From the NCBI GenBank assembly GCA_964549335.1, contig CAZJUQ010000028.1, forward strand, positions 1 through 26,918: a DNA stretch of 26,918 bases, read 5' to 3'. A program made the translations under genes and the position numbers. Origin of the DNA: Sulfidibacterium sp964549335. GTDB lineage: Bacteria; Bacteroidota; Bacteroidia; Bacteroidales; F082. Below are positions 15,194 through 23,130 of this stretch, in pieces; position 1 is the stretch's first letter; each line of letters starts with the position of its first letter. Under the pieces are notes generated by a model, which saw only the letters and a program-made list of their open reading frames with translations, did not search any database and was not told the origin of the DNA.

Positions 15194-17812
15194 TCACTTC
15201 ACTCCGCTGATAAGTTTTTTAATTTCGTTTAATTTCATAAGAGCCTCTACGGGGGTAAGTGTATCGATATTCGTATTGAGTATGTCCTCTTTGATTTGTA
15301 ATAGCAAAGGGTCGTCGAGTTGTATAAAACTCAATTGGTAATTATCGTTGTCCGAACTGTTTTTAACAGCTTTGTTCAGTTGACCGTGCGAGTGGCTCTC
15401 TTCGAGTTTTTGCAGCAGCTCTTTTGCCCTGCGCAAAACCTTATCCGGCATACCTGCCATTTCGGCAACGTGAATACCGAAACTGTGTTCGCTTCCGCCC
15501 CTTTTTAATTTTCGCAAAAATATTATCCTGTTTCCCGACTCTTTAATGGATATATGGTAGTTTTGGATACGTTTTAAAGTGGTTGACATTTCATTAAGTT
15601 CGTGATAATGGGTTGCAAAAAGCACTTTGGCGCGGTATGCGGGGTGGTTGTGTAAATATTCCACTATCGACCATGCTATTGATATGCCGTCGTATGTGCT
15701 TGTGCCGCGTCCTATTTCGTCGAGCAGTATCAAACTTCTGTTTGAGATATTATTTAAGATGCTGGCGGTTTCGTTCATCTCCACCATAAATGTCGATTCG
15801 CCCGACGAGATATTGTCGGAAGCTCCGACGCGTGTAAAAACTTTATCGACCAGTCCTATTTCCACCTTGTCGGCGGGGACAAAACATCCCATTTGAGCCA
15901 TTAACACTATAAGAGCCGTTTGCCTCAGCAGTGCCGATTTTCCCGACATGTTGGGCCCCGTCAGGATAATTATCTGCTGTTTTTGATTATCTAAAAAGAT
16001 GTCGTTGGGGACATATTGCTCATCGTGAGACATGTTTTGTTCAATAACGGGATGTCTTCCGCCTTTTATGTTAATGGCGTATCCGTCGTTAAGGTTGGGA
16101 CGAACGTAGTTGTATTGGTCTGAGATTTCGGCAAAAGAGACCAGGCAGTCGAGTGCCGAGAGCAATTCCGCATCCAGTTGTACCGGTTTAACATATGTTG
16201 CCGCATCATAAACTATTTGTTGAAAGAGCTTTTGTTCGAGGGCAAAGATTTTTTCTTCGGCTCCGAGGATTTTTTGTTCATACTTTTTAAGTTCTTCGGT
16301 AATGTAGCGTTCCGACCCCGTAAGTGTTTGTTTCCGGTGCCATTCGGGCGGAACTTTATCTTTGTGGGTGTTTGTAACCTCAAGATAGTAACCGAAAACA
16401 TTATTGTATCCTATTTTTAACGAAGGTATTCCGGTACGTTCGATTTCACGTTTTTGCATTTGCTCGAGATAATCTTTTCCCGAGTAGGCTATTTTTCTCA
16501 GTTCGTCGAGTTCTTCCGAAACCCCGTCGGCAATTACCATCCCTTTGTTTATCGAAGCCGGGGGGTCCTCGTTGAGCTCTTTTTCAAGTTTGTTTATAAG
16601 TCCGGTACAGGGATTCAACTTTTCCAAAATCTTTTTAATAACAGCGTTATCGCTTTTGTCGAGCCTCTCTTTAACGGTTAAAACCGATTTCAAGGCTCTT
16701 TTCAGCTGTATCAGTTCGCGGGGGTTTACCCTGTATGTAACCACCTTGGAGATAAGGCGTTCCAAGTCGCCTATTTTTTTTATTTCACTTTGTAAAAATT
16801 CTTGGATTTCGGGATTTTTCAATAAAAATTCGACCACATCAAGACGTTCGGTTATTTCCGCCTTCTCTTTCAGCGGTAAAGTTAACCAGCGTTTGAGCAT
16901 GCGTGCCCCCATGGGAGAATTTGTTTTGTCGATAACTTCGAGTAATGATTTTCCGCCGTTAAAAAGGGGGTGGAGCAGTTCCAGATTTCTAACGGTAAAC
17001 TTATCGAGCCAAACATATTTACCTTCGTCAATCCTGCTTATTTTGGAAATGTGATCCAGTTTTTCGTGATGTGTTTCGTGGAGGTAATGAAGGGCGGCAC
17101 CTGCGGCAATTACACCCATGTTGAGCTCCTCTATACCGAAACCTTTGAGTGAAGCCGTATGAAATTTGTTTAAAATGATTTCGCGGGCAAACTCTTCGGT
17201 AAAAACCCAATCGTCGAAAAAGGTAAGATAAAACCTGTCGCCGAACTCTTCGGCAAATTGCATCCTGTATTTTCTCTGTATTATCACTTCGCTGGGCGAA
17301 AATCCCTGCAACATTTTATCGATGTATTCGCGTGTTCCCTGGGTGATGTAAAATTCGCCGGTTGAAATATCAAGAAAGGCAATACCGCAAATTCCCTGGG
17401 TAAGATGAAGTGCGGCAAGAAAATTGTTTTCCTTTTGTTCGAGAACGTTATCGTTTAACGACACCCCCGGTGTAACCAGTTCGGTAACACCCCGTTTTAC
17501 AATTTTTTTTGCAAGTTTGGGGTCTTCCAGTTGGTCGCAAATGGCAACACGGTACCCCGCCCTTACCAGTTTCGGAAGATAATTGTCGAGAGCATGATGC
17601 GGAAAGCCGGCCAAATCGATGAAGGAGGCGGCACCGTTGCGTCTTTTGGTCAAAACAATACCGAGGACACTTGAGGTCTTTTTTGCGTCGTCACCAAAAG
17701 TTTCGTAAAAATCGCCCACTCTGAAAAGCAACAGAGCATCAGGATATTTTGCTTTTATCTGGTTGTATTGCTTCATCAGCGGTGTTTCCGCATATTTTCC
17801 TGCTTTTGCCAT
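15194..17812 (-). CDS. mutS: DNA mismatch repair protein MutS
   Basis: 872 residues, full length for MutS1. The mismatch-reading Phe-Tyr-Glu is at 35-37 (GDFYETFGDDA). The lever and clamp region spans about 250-560. The Walker A loop is TGPNMSGKS at 618-626, Walker B is LILLDEIGRGTS at 694-705, and FATHYHEL is at 732-739. The C-terminal tail carries YQLSFIQLDDP at about 825-835, resembling a beta-clamp-binding motif, then a helical end used for tetramerisation in the family. It recognises mismatches and recruits MutL. Its promoter is divergent from the RNA methyltransferase gene. Confidence 0.98.
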   Translation of the reverse strand: MAKAGKYAETPLMKQYNQIKAKYPDALLLFRVGDFYETFGDDAKKTSSVLGIVLTKRRNGAASFIDLAGFPHHALDNYLPKLVRAGYRVAICDQLEDPKLAKKIVKRGVTELVTPGVSLNDNVLEQKENNFLAALHLTQGICGIAFLDISTGEFYITQGTREYIDKMLQGFSPSEVIIQRKYRMQFAEEFGDRFYLTFFDDWVFTEEFAREIILNKFHTASLKGFGIEELNMGVIAAGAALHYLHETHHEKLDHISKISRIDEGKYVWLDKFTVRNLELLHPLFNGGKSLLEVIDKTNSPMGARMLKRWLTLPLKEKAEITERLDVVEFLLKNPEIQEFLQSEIKKIGDLERLISKVVTYRVNPRELIQLKRALKSVLTVKERLDKSDNAVIKKILEKLNPCTGLINKLEKELNEDPPASINKGMVIADGVSEELDELRKIAYSGKDYLEQMQKREIERTGIPSLKIGYNNVFGYYLEVTNTHKDKVPPEWHRKQTLTGSERYITEELKKYEQKILGAEEKIFALEQKLFQQIVYDAATYVKPVQLDAELLSALDCLVSFAEISDQYNYVRPNLNDGYAINIKGGRHPVIEQNMSHDEQYVPNDIFLDNQKQQIIILTGPNMSGKSALLRQTALIVLMAQMGCFVPADKVEIGLVDKVFTRVGASDNISSGESTFMVEMNETASILNNISNRSLILLDEIGRGTSTYDGISIAWSIVEYLHNHPAYRAKVLFATHYHELNEMSTTLKRIQNYHISIKESGNRIIFLRKLKRGGSEHSFGIHVAEMAGMPDKVLRRAKELLQKLEESHSHGQLNKAVKNSSDNDNYQLSFIQLDDPLLLQIKEDILNTNIDTLTPVEALMKLNEIKKLISGVK

Positions 17813-17830
17813 TCCGAGTAAAATTTACTA

Positions 17831-17860
17831 CAAAAGTAGTAATTGAAAACAAACCGGCAA
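17831..17860 (-). promoter_or_regulatory. mutS promoter
   Basis: Minus-strand TACTTTTG (plus coordinates 17831-17838) matches the -7 consensus. TTG at 17858-17860 lies 19 bases upstream. The leader is about 15 bases. Confidence 0.5.
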
Positions 17861-17866
17861 GCATAG

Positions 17867-17897
17867 TTTGGTATTTATCATTCCCTTTGTATTTTTG
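17867..17897 (+). promoter_or_regulatory. Promoter of the SpoU-family methyltransferase gene
   Basis: TTTG at 17867-17870, a 19-base spacer and TATTTTTG at 17890-17897: an ideal Bacteroidota promoter. Only five bases separate the -7 box from the ATG at 17903, implying an almost leaderless message. Confidence 0.6.
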
Positions 17898-17902
17898 CAT
17901 GT

Positions 17903-18439
17903 ATGAGAAAACTGTTAAACGAAGAGCTTAATCGCCTTAGTATTGAGGAGTTCAGGGCTGCCCCGAAAAATCCCGTAATTGTTGTATTGGACAATATCAG
18001 AAGTTTAAACAATATAGGTTCTGTTTTCAGGACGTCGGATGCGTTCAGGGTTGAGGCTGTTTACCTTTGCGGAATAACATCGTGTCCGCCGCATCGCGAT
18101 ATTCAAAAAACCGCCCTCGGCGCCACCGAGTCGGTTTATTGGGAATATTTTGAAAAAACCGCCGATGCGGTAAAACGGTTAAAAGAGAAAAATTACACGG
18201 TGGTGTCGATAGAGCAGGTTGATACACCGGTAAAACTAAATGAGTTTGTCCCCGACAAAACAAAACATTATGCATTTGTTTTCGGTAATGAGGTAAAGGG
18301 TGTGAGCGAAGAAGCGGTTAACGAGTCCCATTTTTGTATTGAAATTCCCCAATTCGGAACAAAGCACTCATTAAATATATCTGTCAGCGTGGGAATTGTA
18401 TTGTGGCACTTTGTTTGTGAAAGCAACTTGTTTGACTGA
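17903..18439 (+). CDS. SpoU/TrmH-family RNA 2'-O-ribose methyltransferase
   Basis: A 178-residue SPOUT enzyme. Motif 1 spans about 29-48 (LDNIRSLNNIGSVFR, with Asn37 and Arg43). Motif 2 is FVFGNEVKGVSEE at about 125-137, and motif 3 is IEIPQFGTKHSLNISVSVGI in two parts at about 146-165. Together these build the knotted SAM site. There is no N-terminal L30e-like substrate domain, so it is the short TrmH/TrmL-like form that methylates tRNA or rRNA; the exact site is not predictable. The only in-frame Met is residue 1, and an overlapping ATG at 17899 is out of frame. It is single-gene by layout. Confidence 0.9.
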   Translation: MRKLLNEELNRLSIEEFRAAPKNPVIVVLDNIRSLNNIGSVFRTSDAFRVEAVYLCGITSCPPHRDIQKTALGATESVYWEYFEKTADAVKRLKEKNYTVVSIEQVDTPVKLNEFVPDKTKHYAFVFGNEVKGVSEEAVNESHFCIEIPQFGTKHSLNISVSVGIVLWHFVCESNLFD

Positions 18440-18520
18440 TATTTTGTCGTGTATAAAAGATAAAAATTTCCGTCAAACGGTTAACAAATTGATTTAAAAA
18501 CATAAAACGAATTTTTTTTG

Positions 18521-18572
18521 TTTGTTTTTTCACAATAATTATTACTTTTGCTTCGAAATTTTACTATTTTTG
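18521..18572 (+). promoter_or_regulatory. Tandem promoter elements of the OmpA-TPR gene
   Basis: TTTG at 18521-18524, 18 bases, then TACTTTTG at 18543-18550 forms a complete promoter. A second -7-like TATTTTTG lies at 18565-18572. The leader of 55-75 bases is very A/T-rich, which together with the gene's codon choice suggests high expression. Confidence 0.5.
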
Positions 18573-18626
18573 TATAGTTCAAAATTTTATTTGAAATTAA
18601 TTCATTTAAATAAAACCTAAATAGCA

Positions 18627-21137
18627 ATGAAGAAAGTTTATTCTTTTTTAACAAAAGCTTTGGCATTAAGTGTATTGCTGGCTTTACCACTTGCCTTTTA
18701 TGCTCAAGATAAAGGAGCCGACGGAGGCAAAACAGAAAAAAAATCAACCTCGGGTTTTTCTCCCTATTGGTTTATCCAAGGTGAAATTGGAGCCAACTGG
18801 TCGCATGCCGACCTTTCGAAATACGGTTTCGGGCCGGATTTTAACCATACAAACTTTAACGGTTTGTTAGGAGTAGGTTATCAATTCAGTTCTGTTTTCA
18901 GAACCTATGCCGATTTTCAACGCGGTTTTTACGGCGGTGAAAAAGAGGGTGTTACCACATCAAGTGTTCCCAATGCAAAATATGGCCGCGACATGTATTT
19001 CGACAACGATTATTTTGGCGGCAATCTGAATTTGGGAATGAATGTTTCGAATTTAATCGGCGGATATAAAGACCGTACGGTAAGTTTCGGCATTCATGCC
19101 GGTGTTGGTCAGGTTCAGTGGAAATCGAAAACCTACGACCTTAATACCGATCAGGTACTGGCAACACACGGATATTCGGGAAATAACGAAAACCACAACG
19201 GAGGAATAGATAACCGTAAAGTAGCATTAAGTGTTCCCGTTGGATTTAACGTTGACTTTAATGTTAGCGATAAATGGGACCTATACGGCGATTATTCATA
19301 CACATGGTTGGATACCGATATTGCCGACGGTGTAAATCACGGTGCAATGGAGGTTTACAACGACGTTTTTTCCACATTTAACATAGGTGCACGTTATAAA
19401 TTCGGAGGCAACAGTGTTAAATCAATGGGTAAAAATTTCGAAAAAGTTCAACTTACCGCAACACCCGACCCCGTTGAAGAACAAGGCGACTCGGTACAAA
19501 TTACCGTAAAAGGAACATTTCCTCCCAAATATTTCAACAAAAAAGCCGTTATGTGCTTCCAACCCGTTATCAAATACGAAGGCGGAGAAAAAACCTTTGC
19601 TCCCATGGTATTTAAAGGCGAAAACGTTGCCGGCGACGGCGAACTCGTAAGCTATAAAAACGGCGGTTCGTTTACCTATACCGCAAAAGTACCTTACGAA
19701 GAGGGAATGGAAGTTTCGGAAGTTTATGTAGCTCCCGTTATTTATACCGACAACGGAAACAGTTACGAAAGCTGCAAAGATGCTCTCAACGGCGAAAGCA
19801 AAGCTATAGTTGCTCCCGAACGTAAATTGGCCGACGGAGTTGTTCATACCTCCAAGTATTTAAAAGATTCGGAAGTGTTTGTTTATGCTCCTCACGGTTA
19901 CGAAAAAGTTACCGTTCTGACAAAAGAATCGAATCTCTATTTCCAAGTTAATCTTGCAAATTTGAACTGGCAACTTCCTTTAAACAAAAAAGAGGAGACT
20001 TTGAATGCCCTTAAAGGAAATCTTGACGATTTACAAAAAGGATATGCTCCTAAAGACATTACCATTAACGGTTGGGCTTCGCCCGAAGGTGAAGAGACTT
20101 TCAACCAGGGATTGTCGCAACGCCGTGCCGAAACCGCCGAGAAATACATGAAAAACAAAATTAAGAGAGCATTGCGTAAAAAAGACAACGGACTTGCAAT
20201 TAGCAGCGTTGATGACATTAACTTTGTTTTGAACGGAAACGGCCCCGATTGGAACGGATTTATGAAAGCCGTTGAAAATTCCAATATAAAAGACAAAAAC
20301 GCAATATTGAACGTTGTTAACTCGGCAGACGCAAGCAAAAAAGAGGAAGAGATAAGAAATATGATTTTGATCTATCCCGAAATAGAGAGAGATATTCTTC
20401 CTCCGTTAAGACGTGCCATTATTGATGTTAACACATTTGAACCGAAGCGTACCGACGAAGAGATAGCTCAACTTTCAACAAGTGCCGATTATGCACAGTT
20501 AAGTGTTGCCGAATTGCTTTATGCAGCTACTCTTACCGACGACCTCAACACTAAAAAACAAATTTATGCCAACACCATGGCTAAAGAGCCTAAATGTTGG
20601 AGAGCGGTAGTAAATGCCGCCGCAGTTGATTTACAACTCGGTAATATGGACGAGGCTAAAGTATTGCTCGAAAAAGCCGTTAAAATGAATGAAAATTCCG
20701 CCGAAGTTCGTAATCAGTTCGGTATATACCATGCTCTTAACGGCGACTTCAAAAAAGCAGAACACTGCTTCATGAAAGCCCGCGAATTGGGTGCAAACGA
20801 AGATTACAACCTTGGTATCGTTAACATATTCAAAGGCAATTATGCCGAAGCCGTTAATTTGCTCAAAGGCACCAAATGCGACTATAACCTCGGTTTGGCT
20901 CAGCTCTTGAACAAAGACTACGAGTCGGCTGTTAATACTTTGAAATGTGCTCCCGAAGATGCACAAACCGATTACCTCATTGCCATTGCATATGCACGTC
21001 AAGATAATAAAGCCGATGCTTTGAACTATCTTGGTAAAGCCATAAAAGCCGATGCTTCGTATGCTAAAACAGCAGCAATGGATCGTGAATTTTTGAAATT
21101 TGCTTCCGACGCCAGTTTCCAGGCATTGGTTAAATAA
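18627..21137 (+). CDS. Outer-membrane barrel protein with OmpA-like and TPR domains
   Basis: 836 residues. Signal peptide 1-26 (ends FYAQ). About 45-262 looks like an 8-strand-type beta-barrel with alternating aromatic strands, such as FNGLLGVGYQF and FNIGARYKF. About 270-400 is a beta-rich insertion resembling a bacterial Ig-like domain (VQITVKGTF). About 435-590 is a divergent OmpA-like domain (ITINGWASPEGEETFNQGLS, then QRRAETA). About 650-825 holds TPR repeats (MDEAKVLLEKAVKMNENSAEV, FKKAEHCFMKARELG). In Bacteroidota such proteins sit in the outer membrane and contact peptidoglycan or partners. The usual GHTD in the OmpA domain is GWAS here. The codon use (many gaa, aaa, gcc, aac) differs from its neighbours, as in abundant proteins. 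It is monocistronic, with a strong promoter and terminator. Confidence 0.85.
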   Translation: MKKVYSFLTKALALSVLLALPLAFYAQDKGADGGKTEKKSTSGFSPYWFIQGEIGANWSHADLSKYGFGPDFNHTNFNGLLGVGYQFSSVFRTYADFQRGFYGGEKEGVTTSSVPNAKYGRDMYFDNDYFGGNLNLGMNVSNLIGGYKDRTVSFGIHAGVGQVQWKSKTYDLNTDQVLATHGYSGNNENHNGGIDNRKVALSVPVGFNVDFNVSDKWDLYGDYSYTWLDTDIADGVNHGAMEVYNDVFSTFNIGARYKFGGNSVKSMGKNFEKVQLTATPDPVEEQGDSVQITVKGTFPPKYFNKKAVMCFQPVIKYEGGEKTFAPMVFKGENVAGDGELVSYKNGGSFTYTAKVPYEEGMEVSEVYVAPVIYTDNGNSYESCKDALNGESKAIVAPERKLADGVVHTSKYLKDSEVFVYAPHGYEKVTVLTKESNLYFQVNLANLNWQLPLNKKEETLNALKGNLDDLQKGYAPKDITINGWASPEGEETFNQGLSQRRAETAEKYMKNKIKRALRKKDNGLAISSVDDINFVLNGNGPDWNGFMKAVENSNIKDKNAILNVVNSADASKKEEEIRNMILIYPEIERDILPPLRRAIIDVNTFEPKRTDEEIAQLSTSADYAQLSVAELLYAATLTDDLNTKKQIYANTMAKEPKCWRAVVNAAAVDLQLGNMDEAKVLLEKAVKMNENSAEVRNQFGIYHALNGDFKKAEHCFMKARELGANEDYNLGIVNIFKGNYAEAVNLLKGTKCDYNLGLAQLLNKDYESAVNTLKCAPEDAQTDYLIAIAYARQDNKADALNYLGKAIKADASYAKTAAMDREFLKFASDASFQALVK

Positions 21138-21154
21138 ATGCAAATTAGGTTTTA

Positions 21155-21191
21155 TAAAAAAAGGAAGCCGTTTTCGGCTTCCTTTTTTTTA
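21155..21191. terminator. Strong rho-independent terminator after the OmpA-TPR gene
   Basis: aaggaagccg (21161-21170), loop tttt, cggcttcctt (21175-21184), with an A run before and a T run after: a perfect 10-pair stem extended by A-T pairs. It begins about 18 bases after the stop codon. Symmetric flanks mean it could also act on minus-strand transcripts leaving the deoxynucleoside kinase gene. Confidence 0.92.
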
Positions 21192-21270
21192 TTTCCATAT
21201 TTCCGGTAGATATATAGCATAGTTGTAAACAATTTCAATTAACCCGGCAAGGCCGCCGCAGATATTTAAA

Positions 21271-21309
21271 GATTATCGAAACTTGTAAAAAATGTAAGTT
21301 TTGATAATT
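21271..21309 (+). other. Long hairpin in the gap between OmpA-TPR and deoxynucleoside kinase genes
   Basis: gattatcgaaactt (21271-21284) pairs with aagttttgataatt (21296-21309) over 14 positions with an 11-base loop. Twelve pairs are Watson-Crick and two are G-U when read as plus-strand RNA, but would be C-A mismatches on the minus strand. It lies about 80 bases past the OmpA terminator. It may be a backup terminator (followed by tttta) or part of a small RNA. Nothing else is seen in 21192-21350. Confidence 0.4.
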
Positions 21310-21350
21310 TTACCGGATGTGGTACGCTTGAGTTTTGGGAGAGACGGGGT

Positions 21351-21983
21351 TTAAAATGAAAACCTGTGGATACCGGTATCGTATTTTTTCATTATTACCG
21401 ATACTATCTTTTTATAGTCATCACTATTGTGTACAAAGTCGAGATTATTGGTGTTTAATATCAAAATCCGTAAACCTTGTTGTTGTTTAATAAACTCGAA
21501 ATAACCTTCCTGAATTTTATCGAGATATTCGTCACGGATATCCTGTTCGTAAGGGCGTCCCCGTTTTTTTATGTTTTGTTGCAGTTTATCGGTGGTTACA
21601 TATAAATAGACAAGCAGGTCGGGTTTTAATAATTGATTATAAATGATATCGAAAAAACTTTTGTAAAGTTTAAACTCGTCGTCCGGCAGGTTTTTTTTTG
21701 CAAATATCAATGATTTGATAATGAAATAATCGCTTACGGTAAATTTTTTAAAAAGGTCCAATGTTCCCAAAACATCTTTTAATTGTGCATACCTTGACGC
21801 CAAAAACGACATTTCCAAAGGGAAAGCATATTTCTCGGGTTCTTTGTAAAACTTTGGTAAAAAAGAGTTCTCTTCGAACTGTTCCAAAATAAGACGGGCA
21901 TTAAAATCGTTTGCCAACATTTTGGCGAGGGATGTTTTTCCGGCACCAATATTTCCTTCTATGGCTATAAAATTATAATCCAT
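21351..21983 (-). CDS. Deoxynucleoside kinase family protein
   Basis: A 210-residue P-loop kinase that would phosphorylate deoxynucleosides in nucleotide salvage. The Walker A motif is GNIGAGKT at 10-17, right after the first strand. Glu34/Glu37 in LILEQFEENSFL fit the substrate-site acidic residue. Asp85-Tyr86 in VSDYFIIKS occupies the position of the family's (D/E)RS-like motif, and the Arg-rich lid is KKRGRPYEQ at 139-147. The nucleoside specificity cannot be read. It starts 11 bases after the folK stop, so the two are co-transcribed. Confidence 0.88.
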   Translation of the reverse strand: MDYNFIAIEGNIGAGKTSLAKMLANDFNARLILEQFEENSFLPKFYKEPEKYAFPLEMSFLASRYAQLKDVLGTLDLFKKFTVSDYFIIKSLIFAKKNLPDDEFKLYKSFFDIIYNQLLKPDLLVYLYVTTDKLQQNIKKRGRPYEQDIRDEYLDKIQEGYFEFIKQQQGLRILILNTNNLDFVHNSDDYKKIVSVIMKKYDTGIHRFSF

Positions 21984-21994
21984 CGGCAGTGATT

Positions 21995-22486
21995 TTAAAG
22001 TTTATTTATTAGCGAGTTGTCGTCACATTCGTCAAGCATTTGGAGGGAACTCTTTTTCAAAACGGGGTGAACAGTGTCGGGAGCTATCTCGGCAAGCGGT
22101 ACCAGAACGAATTTTCTTTTTTGAAGTAAAGCATGCGGAACAGTCAATATGCCGTTGTTTATAACCGAATCGTCGTAATACAAAATGTCGATATCTATTT
22201 TTCGCGATGTGTACGGTTTGCCCTTTTTCTCTCTTCCCAACAACCTCTCTATTTCTTGGGTTTTTTTTAACAAATCCGTAGCATTAAGTGTTGTTTCCAA
22301 CAATACAACATTGTTTACAAATGGTGTTTCCGATACAAAACCCCAACTTCCGGTCTCGTAAAAGGCCGATTTTTTCAGCACTTTACCTGCCGATTTTTTC
22401 AGCAAATCTATTGCGGCGGCAAGATATTCGGTGCGCGGTTTAACATTGCTCCCCAACGATAAATATACCAAATGCTTTTCAGACAT
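21995..22486 (-). CDS. folK: 2-amino-4-hydroxy-6-hydroxymethyldihydropteridine diphosphokinase (HPPK)
   Basis: A 163-residue folate-pathway enzyme transferring pyrophosphate from ATP to 6-hydroxymethyl-7,8-dihydropterin. N-terminal VYLSLGSNVKPR, GSWGFVSETPFVNNVV around 46-61, and the Mg-binding core SRKIDIDILYYDD at 94-106 (Asp98 and Asp100). PHALLQKRKFVLVPLAEIAPD closes the active site in two parts. The length is typical. It sits divergently from a pterin synthase and folE, giving a compact pterin block. The start at 22486 is favoured by a -7 box seven bases upstream. Confidence 0.95.
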   Translation of the reverse strand: MSEKHLVYLSLGSNVKPRTEYLAAAIDLLKKSAGKVLKKSAFYETGSWGFVSETPFVNNVVLLETTLNATDLLKKTQEIERLLGREKKGKPYTSRKIDIDILYYDDSVINNGILTVPHALLQKRKFVLVPLAEIAPDTVHPVLKKSSLQMLDECDDNSLINKL

Positions 22487-22493
22487 AACCGGA

Positions 22494-22501
22494 CAAAATT
22501 A
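22494..22501 (-). promoter_or_regulatory. -7 box of the folK-kinase operon
   Basis: Minus-strand TAATTTTG matches TAnnTTTG and ends seven bases before the folK ATG, predicting a leader of about five bases or less. No good -33 element is seen. Confidence 0.4.
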
Positions 22502-22620
22502 TGAAAAGCAAACATAGTTTTCTATTATCACATGATTTTTTACTAACAAACGGAACCTTCAGAAAATATTTACGGGACAATACATATTTGAAACAGATAA
22601 GTATTAATGATTTTTTACTT

Positions 22621-22648
22621 TTTGCAAACTTTTTATTTTCTACCTTTG
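22621..22648 (+). promoter_or_regulatory. Promoter of the PTPS/queD-folE genes
   Basis: TACCTTTG at 22641-22648 is a perfect -7 box only four bases from the ATG at 22653. TTTG at 22621-22624 is 16 bases upstream, shorter than the usual 19-21. The message would be essentially leaderless. Confidence 0.5.
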
Positions 22649-22652
22649 CCCA

Positions 22653-23063
22653 ATGATTTATATAACAAGACGCGAACGGTTTAATGCCGCCCACAGGCTT
22701 TTTAAGGAGGAATATTCCGACGAGAAAAACCTCGAAGTGTTCGGTAAATGTTCAAATCCGAATTGGCACGGGCACAATTACGAACTGTATGTCACCGTTA
22801 AAGGTGAAATAGACAGCGACACGGGGTTCTTGTTAAACTTGAAAACGCTAAGTAAAATTATTAGAGAGAAGGTTATTGAAAAAATAGATCATAAAAATAT
22901 AAATCTTGATGTTGACTTTATGTCAGGTAAAATGGCTTCCACCGAAAATCTGACCGTTGAAATATGGAGACAGTTGGAAAAACCGGTTGAAAAATTGGGT
23001 GCACATCTGCATTGTGTTAAAATTTACGAATCGGAAAATAATTTTGTGGAATATTACGGATAG
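22653..23063 (+). CDS. queD: 6-pyruvoyl/6-carboxytetrahydropterin synthase family (QueD/PTPS)
   Basis: A 136-residue COG0720 enzyme acting on 7,8-dihydroneopterin triphosphate. Zinc ligands are His14 (FNAAHRL), His39 and His41 (HGH). The catalytic Cys33 lies in GKCSNPNWHGHNY, giving a C-x5-HGH pattern. Classic QueD has C-x3-HGH, while the longer spacing is typical of PTPS enzymes of biopterin synthesis. Glu127 in VKIYESENN fits the pterin anchor. The product could be 6-carboxytetrahydropterin (queuosine) or 6-pyruvoyltetrahydropterin. folE downstream provides its substrate. The symbol queD is used by family convention only. Confidence 0.88.
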   Translation: MIYITRRERFNAAHRLFKEEYSDEKNLEVFGKCSNPNWHGHNYELYVTVKGEIDSDTGFLLNLKTLSKIIREKVIEKIDHKNINLDVDFMSGKMASTENLTVEIWRQLEKPVEKLGAHLHCVKIYESENNFVEYYG

Positions 23064-23130
23064 TTTGAATATGTGATTTTAAACCCTCTTTTCAAAAGTG
23101 GCAATTGCTTAAAATATAAATGAATGATAT

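Noticed and set aside
22479..22694. 71-codon minus-strand open frame spanning the folK-queD gap
   Set aside because: Overlaps the folK start and the PTPS start, and would sit over both divergent promoters; no similarity recognised.
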